From assembly GCF_008065115.1 (NCBI RefSeq), contig NZ_CP042913.1, positions 4,381,278 through 4,445,277 of the forward strand: 64,000 nucleotides of DNA. Direction: 5' to 3'. Position 1 is the first letter of the stretch. Each line of letters begins with the position of its first letter. Of the stretch, positions 27,348 to 35,443 are shown piece after piece. The stretch comes from Bythopirellula goksoeyrii. Its GTDB lineage: Bacteria; Planctomycetota; Planctomycetia; Pirellulales; Lacipirellulaceae. Both the position numbers and the translations under genes were made by a program. The notes below the pieces were generated by a model, which saw only the letters and a list, made by a program, of their open reading frames with translations, ran no database searches and was not told the origin of the DNA.

Positions 27348-29987
27348 TTACGGAATTTCCTTCGTCCTTGGAATTTCCCCGCGGAGCATTTCTCCTGCCT
27401 TGCCGACGAGTCGGAGGTAAAAATCACTTGGCAAACCTTCATAGGTAAGGAACTTCCCTCCGTTGCCTGTCGGTGGCTGGTTGGTGCATTTTAAGATCGC
27501 CGTTCCTTCGTCGACTTCGTCGAACATAGCTACGTATAGCATTTCACAACCCGCTTGCTTTGCACCAATGGCCTGCGACCAGAGAAACTTCCCCTTCTGC
27601 CTAGGAATGGAATCGAGGTCGCCACCATGAAGATTGTGCCAGCTAAAGCCAGGAAAGACGACTGGCATGTAAGACAACTCGTGCTGGTCGCACCACCGTT
27701 GGTCAGGGCGCCAGTGCTTTTTCATATGCTGGGCAACTTCTTCTTCATTACGGTACCTACCAACCGTCCATGGGCTAATCACGTCAGCCAATTTGAGAGC
27801 CTCATGCAGTTGCGGATCCGGAATCGCATCTCGTTCTAATTTCCGCCAGCCTGTGGGAACGCCTAGCATCACCGAGAAGCCGTCTTCCTTTAAGGATTCG
27901 ATCAGTTCTCGACATTCCGCAAGCGAGTACTCGCGAGGCTTGCTTTTGCTGCCAAAACCCATGCCCCAAATGGCAACGATCGGTTTTCGATCATGTTGTT
28001 GGTAGGCCGCGTCTTCGGTCAGTCGCATTTCGCTGCTCAGCCTCTGCCAATCGTCACGAACGTTTTTCACTTCGCCAGCTTTCAATCCGGAGAGATCGTA
28101 CATTATCGCAAACGAGCGACCTGTTTGCTCGGCTCCTTGGCGGACATGGTCAAGCACAGTGTCATAGTTTTGCAGCACCACTTTGTCCCTCAATCCATTG
28201 GCAAATCGCTGGAGAAATACTCCGTCAATTCCATAGTCCTGCATCCATCGAAAGTGCCTCAACACAGTTTTCCGATTATTGCTACTGAAGACCTTGGCTG
28301 GGCTGCCGTCGGTGTTCTCAAAACCGGTGTCGTACAGTTCATCCGGATCAAACTCGGACAAGTCGGGCCACAGATCGACGGTCACGTTCCCCGGTGCAAA
28401 GAGTTGTTTACGATTTCTCGCCCAATGCTTCCAACCAAGCTGCGCACCGTCCCCTTCGCAATTAAACCACCCCTGATAGCCACACATGACTTTGCCCGTG
28501 AGCGTGCTACGATCGACGGCGACGCTGCTAACATCGCTTCCGGAGTCTCGACTATTTCCCTCTTCAACCGTCTGATTCAGGTCCATCGTCAGTTGGGCGA
28601 CGATGTCTGGATACTGCAAATACAGATTTGTTGTCTCACCAGGATCATCGGCAAGATTGTAGAGTTGGCCTGACGGACCACCTGCCACAGGTTCGATGAG
28701 TTTTGGTTTTGAGAATCCCCCCGAACCAAGTTGGGTGATTAGCTTCCAATCTCCGCTACGGATTGTCATCATCGAAGGCAGGCTACCAGCACGCATTACG
28801 AACTGATTGCGAACGGAAGTATCGTCTGCAGATTGACCGGTTAGTGCAGTCAGGAAATTGAAACTGTCGGGACCGGCACCCTCCGGTAGTGGGACTCCCA
28901 TCACGGAAGCAAAGGTTGCCAGAAAATCGGTGAAGCATACCAGTTGATCGCTAACAGTGTCGCTCTTGACTCGCCCTGGCCAGCGCACAATCAGTGGCAT
29001 GCGATGCCCCCCCTCCCAAGCATCCGCTTTCATCCCACGAAATTCCCCCGTAGCGTCGTGCCCCAATCGTTCGGAATCCACGTCGTACCAACAGGGACCG
29101 TTGTCGGAGGTGAAAACCAGCAGCGTATCGTCGGTCATGTTGGCTTCTTCAAGCGCTGTGAGGACTCTGCCTATCTGGGCATCGACCATCATCACAAAAT
29201 CACCGTAGGATCCTGCGCCACTCTTACCGGCAAAATATTCCGAGGGAAGCCAGGGAGTATGAGGAGCCGGATACGCGAGGTAGAGCAAGAGGGGCTTGTT
29301 ACCATCGTTTGACGCGTGCTCTTGAATCACCTGGATCGCTTCGTCAGTGAACCGAGGTAGCACCTCATGTAATTTAAGATCGGGAGCAATTCCACCTGCT
29401 CGCCAAAACTCACCCTGATTCGAATGCCAACCTGGACTGTGGTGGCCTGCGATCTTGTCGGTCGGCGGCGCGACGGCCTCGTTGCCTCGAATATAGAAAT
29501 AAGGTGGGATATCTGTTGAGGCTCGAATACCGAAAAACGAGTCGAACCCGCAATCAGTAGGACCGCCGGGTAAAGATTTGTCGTAACCGTTCTCTTGGAA
29601 GCCAAGATGCCACTTACCGACCATCGACGTATTGTAGCCCGCAAGTTTCGCCAAGGAAGCGATCGTCAACTGATCTGGTTCAATCAACGGCTGCTCGGGC
29701 CAGCGCGACACATCCGTCCGAAATGGGTAGCGCCCTGTCAGCAATCCATATCTCGACATGTGACAGAGCGGTCCAGGCGCATGCGCATCGGTAAATCGCA
29801 TTCCATCTCGAGCTATCGAATCAATGTTCGGTGTCTTAATTTTCGAATGCGGATTGAAGCACCCGGGATCACCGTAGCCCATATCGTCAACCAGAATCAC
29901 TACGATGTTCGGGTTATCTGCAGAACTACGGACGCAGCAGATCACTAACAAGCTTGTGCACAAGAGTCTCGAGAAAACCTGCGACAT
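27348..29987 (-). CDS. Two-domain enzyme: sulfatase fused to GH99/GH71-like glycosidase domain
   Basis: 879 residues. A signal peptide is followed by a sulfatase domain (about 25-475: NIVVILVDDMGYGDPGCFNP, MVGKWHLGFQ, FTSDNGPCWYDVD) and a GH99/GH71-like domain (about 490-879: GKVMCGYQGWFNCEGDGA, FRWMQDYGIDGVFLQRF, PVVFPGFSWHNL, MFDEVDEGTAI). The second domain is closely related to residues 190-545 of the 13557-17111 product. The formylglycine motif reads CHMSRYGLLTGRYP (Cys75) with Met where Pro or Ala is usual; the DNA was re-translated to confirm this. Combined desulfation and glycan cleavage by one exported protein is implied. First gene of a minus-strand pair; an operator-type palindrome lies in the divergent region at 30207-30220. 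Confidence 0.87.
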   Translation of the reverse strand: MSQVFSRLLCTSLLVICCVRSSADNPNIVVILVDDMGYGDPGCFNPHSKIKTPNIDSIARDGMRFTDAHAPGPLCHMSRYGLLTGRYPFRTDVSRWPEQPLIEPDQLTIASLAKLAGYNTSMVGKWHLGFQENGYDKSLPGGPTDCGFDSFFGIRASTDIPPYFYIRGNEAVAPPTDKIAGHHSPGWHSNQGEFWRAGGIAPDLKLHEVLPRFTDEAIQVIQEHASNDGNKPLLLYLAYPAPHTPWLPSEYFAGKSGAGSYGDFVMMVDAQIGRVLTALEEANMTDDTLLVFTSDNGPCWYDVDSERLGHDATGEFRGMKADAWEGGHRMPLIVRWPGRVKSDTVSDQLVCFTDFLATFASVMGVPLPEGAGPDSFNFLTALTGQSADDTSVRNQFVMRAGSLPSMMTIRSGDWKLITQLGSGGFSKPKLIEPVAGGPSGQLYNLADDPGETTNLYLQYPDIVAQLTMDLNQTVEEGNSRDSGSDVSSVAVDRSTLTGKVMCGYQGWFNCEGDGAQLGWKHWARNRKQLFAPGNVTVDLWPDLSEFDPDELYDTGFENTDGSPAKVFSSNNRKTVLRHFRWMQDYGIDGVFLQRFANGLRDKVVLQNYDTVLDHVRQGAEQTGRSFAIMYDLSGLKAGEVKNVRDDWQRLSSEMRLTEDAAYQQHDRKPIVAIWGMGFGSKSKPREYSLAECRELIESLKEDGFSVMLGVPTGWRKLERDAIPDPQLHEALKLADVISPWTVGRYRNEEEVAQHMKKHWRPDQRWCDQHELSYMPVVFPGFSWHNLHGGDLDSIPRQKGKFLWSQAIGAKQAGCEMLYVAMFDEVDEGTAILKCTNQPPTGNGGKFLTYEGLPSDFYLRLVGKAGEMLRGEIPRTKEIP

Positions 29988-30296
29988 GAGTTTCTATTCC
30001 TTTGTTTTCCTGGAAGTATCCGTTCTTAGCTTTTACCGAATTCTCGCCATTTGATTAGCCCGCTCGCAGGTCTTGTCAGAAAGTGATGTGTATAATCAAA
30101 CCATCGGAAACAACACGCGTTCTTTCCCGAATCTGGGCGACAGCCCGACGAATGCCTGCGCCAATTTGGTGCTCTAGGAGAATTTCAAGCCAAACCTTGA
30201 CGGATAGACCAATATTGGTATAGTCAGGGTATCGGCTGTCTGGCTTCTTATCAAGTGGTTTCTGTGACCTAAGAACATACGAGAGATGGGGATTTT
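29988..30296. other. Divergent intergenic region, fusion gene / GH99 gene
   Basis: 309 bp. The only element I can support is the plus-strand promoter with operator at 30197-30224. The same palindrome might also govern the minus-strand fusion gene (about 220 bp from its start), but no clear minus-strand -10/-35 pair is seen. Confidence 0.5.
30197..30224 (+). promoter_or_regulatory. Promoter with embedded operator, GH99 gene
   Basis: -35 TTGACG (30197-30202), 16-base spacer, -10 TATAGT (30219-30224). The spacer holds GACCAATATTGGTA (30207-30220), identical to the site at 23091-23104 and followed in both by the same TATAGT. Translation starts 73 bases after the -10 at an ATG preceded by GAGAGATGGGGA. 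Confidence 0.78.
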
Positions 30297-32399
30297 ATGA
30301 TTCGATGCTTCCAAGGGACATTGCCCCTCTACCTGCTACTTGGGTTTACTGGAGTTTGCAGAGCGGATCCTACGGTCGGAGTCTATTACTACCCTTGGTG
30401 GGGGGCCGGTCAAGGTGGACATACTTTTGATCAGACACTGCGTGCCCATACAACGCCCAACACCCAACTGCCCGCGGTAGGGCCTCAATATAGTAGCCGA
30501 GACGCGAACGTAATTTCAGCGCACATCGACCAAAGCCACCTGGGCAACATCTCAATGTGGTCGATGAGTTGGTGGGGGCCGAATTCGTACGAGAATCAAA
30601 CCATCCGCAACAACATCCTTCCTCATCCCCGTGCGTCGGAACTCAGCTATACGATTCACTACGAGACGGGAGGCCGCCTAGGGAACCATAACAACCCGAA
30701 CTATTCAAACTTGATCCCTGATTTCCAGTATTTGGCAACAAATATCTTCAGTGATCCCAATTATATGCGGATCGACGGTCGCCCAGTCGTCGTAATGTAC
30801 CTGAGCCGTGTGTTCTTCGATGACGCCGCAGGAGCTACAGCCCTAAACAATATGCGTACGACGATGCAGAATCAGTATGGCTACGATCCCTACATCATTG
30901 GTGATCATCTCTTTAATTCCGTATCGAGTGGTGTAGCAAATATGGACGCGATAACTAGTTTCGATGTTTACGGACAGGTCTTCGGGGATGGTGTAGTTAA
31001 TCAAGCAAAAATTGATCAATTAGATCAAATCTATTCTTCAGCTAAAAATGTGGCCAACAACGCTGGGGTCGCCTTTGTTCCTGGTTTGGCACCAGGCTAC
31101 AACGACAAGGCCGTCAGACCTGGGCATCCCCCTGCCGCCCGGTATTTTCCGAGTGAACCATTTGGTAGTGCTATGGAAGCCATGCTTCAAGATGCAGTCC
31201 TGCCAAATACAGATGTGAATATCAACGATCTGATTTTAGTGAATTCGTTTAATGAATGGCACGAAGACACCCAGATCGAAGCAAGCGTAATAGGCCCTGC
31301 CACGAATACCGACGATACGCCCGGAGGAATGGAACTTACGGAAGGTAGATTCTATGAGGGCTATGGAAATAAATATCTTGATATTCTCCGCAACGCAACG
31401 CAAGCAGCGCCGACAACGCCAGCAGAAATTCGGTGGGGACGCGGTACCGCAACAGGTATGTTTGTCGGGAACTATACGGACCTGGCCAACTGGAATGCGG
31501 ATGACGTGACTCCAGACCCACCGCGTATCCCCGGTCCTAGTGACAGGGCACGAGTTGATCGGTCTGGCACGGACATGACGTTCAACTCAACGATCATCGC
31601 CAATGATTTCTTGTTTGGCGTCGACGAGGCCGGGCAGACGTTTAATCTTGAGGCAGGTGCGGATGTGACCCTCGCATCGAACCTCTTCGTCTCATTTAAT
31701 AGTGGCGATATTGGCTTCGATGTCCAGACAGGTGCCTCGCTCATTGTTGGTGGTAATTTCTTGCTCGGTCAACACGACGGCAAACAAAACGGCCAGCAGT
31801 TCATGAATGATGAAGATATCACGGTGACAATTGCTGGCATGGTCGACAACATTGGGGATGTCATTTTGGGTGATCGGTATGGGCTCCTTCCTGCCACGAC
31901 TTCAATGGATGTGGATGTCTTGCTCGACGTTACGACGGGAACCCTGCGCACGTCGGATATCAAATTCGCACCGAACGGAGACTTAAGCACCTATCTCGCC
32001 CCAGCGAACAGTAACACGATGGGAATTCAGATCGGCGACGACGGCCTGATCGTCATCGTCGGCTCGGACTCAACCGCCAAGATTAATAACTTGATTGCCG
32101 ATGGATTGCTCTATACGAACAGTGCAACTGGCACCATCCAAGTAAGTTACGACGGGACAGATACCTTGGTCCAAGTCGTGCTCGCGGGAGATTTCGACGG
32201 AGATGGTGATGTCGACGGGGCCGATTTTCAAATGTGGCAACGCAACCCTGGTGTGGGGAATTTAAGCGACTGGCAGAACAACTATGGCGTCACCGGAGCC
32301 CAAACTGCGCTGAATAGCGTTCCCGAGCCCACAACTCTGGTTCTTATGCTTGCCAGTGCTCTCATCCTGAGTGGATCTGACCGCCGTCAGAATATGTGA
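30297..32399 (+). CDS. Glycoside hydrolase family 99 endo-alpha-mannosidase/mannanase, PEP-CTERM anchored
   Basis: 700 residues. Signal peptide (LYLLLGFTGVCRADP), then a GH99 catalytic domain (about 25-370): VGVYYYPWW, ISMWSMSWWGPNSYE, VVMYLSRVF, and NSFNEWHEDTQIEAS with the ExxE pair E320/E323 that matches the catalytic Glu residues of characterised GH99 enzymes. GH99 enzymes cut internal alpha-mannosidic bonds (N-glycan or yeast-type mannan). The C-terminal half is a beta-repeat region like the PEP-CTERM paralogues (ARVDRSGTDMTFNSTIIAND), a dockerin-like motif (DGDGDVDGADFQMWQR) and a PEP-CTERM tail (VPEPTTLVLMLASALIL). Surface display is likely. It has its own operator-controlled promoter. 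Confidence 0.9.
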   Translation: MIRCFQGTLPLYLLLGFTGVCRADPTVGVYYYPWWGAGQGGHTFDQTLRAHTTPNTQLPAVGPQYSSRDANVISAHIDQSHLGNISMWSMSWWGPNSYENQTIRNNILPHPRASELSYTIHYETGGRLGNHNNPNYSNLIPDFQYLATNIFSDPNYMRIDGRPVVVMYLSRVFFDDAAGATALNNMRTTMQNQYGYDPYIIGDHLFNSVSSGVANMDAITSFDVYGQVFGDGVVNQAKIDQLDQIYSSAKNVANNAGVAFVPGLAPGYNDKAVRPGHPPAARYFPSEPFGSAMEAMLQDAVLPNTDVNINDLILVNSFNEWHEDTQIEASVIGPATNTDDTPGGMELTEGRFYEGYGNKYLDILRNATQAAPTTPAEIRWGRGTATGMFVGNYTDLANWNADDVTPDPPRIPGPSDRARVDRSGTDMTFNSTIIANDFLFGVDEAGQTFNLEAGADVTLASNLFVSFNSGDIGFDVQTGASLIVGGNFLLGQHDGKQNGQQFMNDEDITVTIAGMVDNIGDVILGDRYGLLPATTSMDVDVLLDVTTGTLRTSDIKFAPNGDLSTYLAPANSNTMGIQIGDDGLIVIVGSDSTAKINNLIADGLLYTNSATGTIQVSYDGTDTLVQVVLAGDFDGDGDVDGADFQMWQRNPGVGNLSDWQNNYGVTGAQTALNSVPEPTTLVLMLASALILSGSDRRQNM

Positions 32400-33057
32400 T
32401 CCCTCTCTTTGCTGAGAAAAGTAAGTATTTGCCTTGATTCTAAGTATATTTTGGAGGCTGTTGTGGACAGGAGGATGTTTTTGCCGTTCACCGGCTTCTC
32501 GAATCGAATGGAGCTACATCAGGAAATTTAGGAATTTCAATGGGCAAACGCTTGACACATAGACCAGATTTGGTATAGTCAGGACTGAACGCGGGGGTGG
32601 CACTAAATCCAGCCACTGAATTGACCGGGCTTTTCAGGTTATTCAAGAACTAGACACTTGGGCCATCGCATTCGCGAAAATGCCGGATCAGGCAATAAGA
32701 TTCTAAGAAGATTTCAGTTTTTATACGCAACTTAGTTCTTTGGAGTTGAACGAACTTACAGAGAGTTTACTAAATCGCGATTGGCTATCGGGGCAGATTA
32801 GCGAACGCGAAACGTGGCGAAGTAACGCCGGCCGACTTTGGCCTACGTCGCTTGCCATGGCTTTTCGAGAAGTAGAGGAGGTGCCAAGCCAATGTATGGC
32901 CGTGTTTTTCGCTTTCATGCGAAACTCCCAATCGTATCTTCACTTGGCGAAGCATTGACTTAGAGGTTTGATTGGGTTGTACGAAGGTAGTTGCAACGCA
33001 GCTAGCAGAAGTTGTGCGAAATAAGACGAATTACTTTTTTTTGAGGGAGATGCTTTG
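32400..33057. other. Long intergenic/leader region of PEP-CTERM gene 2
   Basis: 658 bp. The promoter with operator at 32552-32579 is followed by a leader of about 470 nt. An ORF at 32740-32958 has no recognisable domain or ribosome binding site and I do not call it. The last 30 bases (TTTTTTTTGAGGGAGATG) match the leader end of the paralogue at 23327. The length invites a search for an untranslated regulatory structure. Confidence 0.5.
32552..32579 (+). promoter_or_regulatory. Promoter with embedded operator, PEP-CTERM gene 2
   Basis: -35 TTGACA (32552-32557), 16-base spacer, -10 TATAGT (32574-32579). GACCAGATTTGGTA (32562-32575) occupies the spacer in the same register as at 23081 and 30197; its left half differs at two inner bases. 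The flank ATAGACCA and the TATAGTCAGG downstream are also shared with 30197, so these promoters are related by descent. Confidence 0.75.
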
Positions 33058-34155
33058 ATGAAAAGAACAAATAATGTGTGCGTATTAGCAGTTCTTGTTG
33101 TGGCTGTCCTTACGATGGCTAGTCAATCGAGGGCCCAACAGACTCTTCGATATAGGACCGGCGGTGCATGGGAAAATGTCAGTGACGGAATAACTCCTGG
33201 CTGGGGCGTCAATCCTGATCAACCTGGATCAAGTGTCCCGGTCGCCGGTGATGAAGCCCGAGTAAACTGGGCAGGCAGTACAGTTACCTTGGACTATGCG
33301 GCTCCAGCTTTCGAAAGACTTCTCATAGGCGTTGATGAGGCTGGGACCATGGAAGTCAATGGTGGCGGAGTCCTTTCAGCAATCCAAGATGTGGTTGTCG
33401 GAAATAATAACTTCACCGAAGGTTATATGGATGTAAATGATGGCGCTACGGTGGACGTTGGCAGGATTCTATGGGTTGGCAAGGGGGGCCCCAATGACGG
33501 TCCGGGTGACACACTCGGTTACCTTAATATCAACAGTGGTGGAGTGGTGAACGTCGCGAACCATCTATGGTGGGGAGTGAAAGGAACTGCTGAAGTTAAT
33601 ATTAGCGGAACTCTCAACCAAACAGGAGGCATTCTCGGTCTTGGCACGATTAATGCTCTTGATTCGGGAGCACAAGGCGGCACTGCAGTAGTAAACATCC
33701 TCGACGGCGGACTGATGGCTTTGAATAACATTCATGCAGGTGGGACTCAGAGTTCAATTCAGCCTGGCTCGTACATTGACATTTCTGGATCGGGCCAACT
33801 CACTCTACCCGGTGATTTCGTAGGAGTTCTGGAAGGCTATCGAGATGCCAGCAAATTATACGGCAATGGCGTTCCCGGGGCTGTAGACATAGCCCTCAGT
33901 CCTGTTGTAGGTGGCCCCGGTGACTTTAACGATGACGGCGTTGTCGACGGAGCGGATTTCTTGGAATGGCAACGCGACACAAATGTGGGCGCCTTAGCCG
34001 ACTGGCAAACTAACTACGGTACAACAGGCATGCAGACTGTCGTCACCGCGATGTCTGCCCCAATCATTGCAGCCGTTCCAGAGCCGGGTGCCTTAACATT
34101 GATGCTCACCAGTGCCTTAGCGTTGAGTGGGTTTAGAAGAAGATCTTTTAGGTGA
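33058..34155 (+). CDS. PEP-CTERM surface protein with beta-repeat and dockerin-like motif (paralogue 2)
   Basis: ATG at 33058 (an in-frame TTG at 33055 is less likely) behind GAGGGAGATG. 365 residues: signal peptide (CVLAVLVVAVLTMASQSRAQ), a beta-repeat body strongly similar to the 23327 product (NINSGGVVNVANHLWWGV, ISGTLNQTGGILGLG, ILDGGLMALNNI, DISGSGQLTLPGDF), then an added dockerin-like motif (DDGVVDGADFLEWQR, DWQTNYG) absent in paralogue 1, and a PEP-CTERM tail (VPEPGALTLMLTSALALSG, RRR). Probably a surface or matrix protein; whether it binds glycan is unknown. Duplication of gene plus promoter is clear. Confidence 0.86.
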   Translation: MKRTNNVCVLAVLVVAVLTMASQSRAQQTLRYRTGGAWENVSDGITPGWGVNPDQPGSSVPVAGDEARVNWAGSTVTLDYAAPAFERLLIGVDEAGTMEVNGGGVLSAIQDVVVGNNNFTEGYMDVNDGATVDVGRILWVGKGGPNDGPGDTLGYLNINSGGVVNVANHLWWGVKGTAEVNISGTLNQTGGILGLGTINALDSGAQGGTAVVNILDGGLMALNNIHAGGTQSSIQPGSYIDISGSGQLTLPGDFVGVLEGYRDASKLYGNGVPGAVDIALSPVVGGPGDFNDDGVVDGADFLEWQRDTNVGALADWQTNYGTTGMQTVVTAMSAPIIAAVPEPGALTLMLTSALALSGFRRRSFR

Positions 34156-34340
34156 TTCCAATGCAAACCGTGAATCTGTCCCAGAGCCTTTTTCATCACT
34201 CGACCGTGGGTGTCGGCAAGGAATACTTGGATGGATTCAGCTGCGACTTGATTTGACGAGGGGTGCTTTATTTGGGTCCTTCGTATTGATGTTGTATTAC
34301 ACTTGGCCTGTTTATTTATCCTTCATTTCGCCGGAGTCGA

Positions 34341-35354
34341 ATGATGAAACCGAGTTCCAATCGTAAAATGGCCTTTACGCTTGTAGAGCTACTGGTAGTG
34401 ATCGCCATCATTGGAGTATTGGTTGCTCTACTATTACCAGCTATTCAAGCGGCCCGCGAAGCGGCGAGGCGCACTACATGCGTCAACCAGCTCAAGCAGA
34501 TGGGCCTCGCCATGCTCAATCATGAGAGCGCGACGGGAGCATTCCCTACGGGCGGCTCCGAGCCTTGGCACGATGAGGGCGATGCATCGGTAAGTTTTGG
34601 CAAAGGCTATGGCTGGATGGTGCAAATACTTCCGTATGTCGAAAATGCGGCATTGCAGAACCTATCGAAAGGATATGGTGCTGGAGATGCGCAGCGCGAT
34701 CGAGTCGTCCGTGGAACTCCGGTGCCACTTTACAATTGTCCGTCAAAGCGTGGAATCGTGATTAGCTACGAAGGGACTTTAGAGAATCCGGATGCCTGTC
34801 TAGAGGGATGCGCACTTACCGACTACGCCAGCTCGACGCCTGCCAACCTACTTGATGTCAGCCGTCCCAGCTATGATCCGTGGTTCTGGCAAGGCATCAC
34901 ACATGGCGACGTGCTAAGTGCTGCCCAACAAGAAATCAGATTCAAGAACAATAAATATCCCGTCAGCTATCAGGGCGTGATCGTGCGGACAGGAATGTCA
35001 GATCCTTGCAAAACAAGGAACATCACCGATGGTCTCTCGAATACGATGGCGCTTGGCGAGAAGCGACTTTTTACCAACTTATACCAGATTGGAGCTCCGT
35101 ACGATGACATCGGTTGGACCGATGGCTGGGACCCGGATATTGTTCGTTACACGGGCTACCAACCAGGCCCGGATATAGAACAGCCTGCTAAAGAGCCACA
35201 GGGCTATGGGTTTAACTTTGGCTCCTCTCACCCAGGCGGGTTAAACGCTGTCTTCGCGGATGGCCATGTGACTCAAATCACCTACGATATCGACTTAATC
35301 GTGTTTAATGCCATGGGCGATCGTCAGGATGGTTTGGTCGTGGATTACCAATAG
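34341..35354 (+). CDS. DUF1559 pseudopilin-like protein
   Basis: 337 residues with a short basic leader (MMKPSSNRKM) and [20 protein letters not shown], a prepilin-like N-terminus with Ala instead of Gly before the cleavage point. The C-terminal signature is SSHPGGLNAVFADGHVTQI. It is the first of three DUF1559 genes in a plus-strand run (34341-38281) and follows PEP-CTERM paralogue 2 by 185 bp. Two ATG codons (34341, 34344) could serve as start. Confidence 0.87.
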   Translation: MMKPSSNRKMAFTLVELLVVIAIIGVLVALLLPAIQAAREAARRTTCVNQLKQMGLAMLNHESATGAFPTGGSEPWHDEGDASVSFGKGYGWMVQILPYVENAALQNLSKGYGAGDAQRDRVVRGTPVPLYNCPSKRGIVISYEGTLENPDACLEGCALTDYASSTPANLLDVSRPSYDPWFWQGITHGDVLSAAQQEIRFKNNKYPVSYQGVIVRTGMSDPCKTRNITDGLSNTMALGEKRLFTNLYQIGAPYDDIGWTDGWDPDIVRYTGYQPGPDIEQPAKEPQGYGFNFGSSHPGGLNAVFADGHVTQITYDIDLIVFNAMGDRQDGLVVDYQ

Positions 35355-35443
35355 TAGGCTACGGTCGTTTCGCATTAGTGGAATTGAGTGGCGGCCCGAG
35401 ATCATCACAGATATCTGGATGAAACTCGAGGAGAATTACCTTG

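Noticed and set aside
27993-28673. 226-residue plus-strand ORF opposite the sulfatase-GH fusion
   Set aside because: Antisense to clear conserved coding sequence; no domain.
32740-32958. Small ORF in the leader of PEP-CTERM gene 2
   Set aside because: No RBS or homology recognised and not preserved in the paralogous leader at 23.1-23.3 kb.
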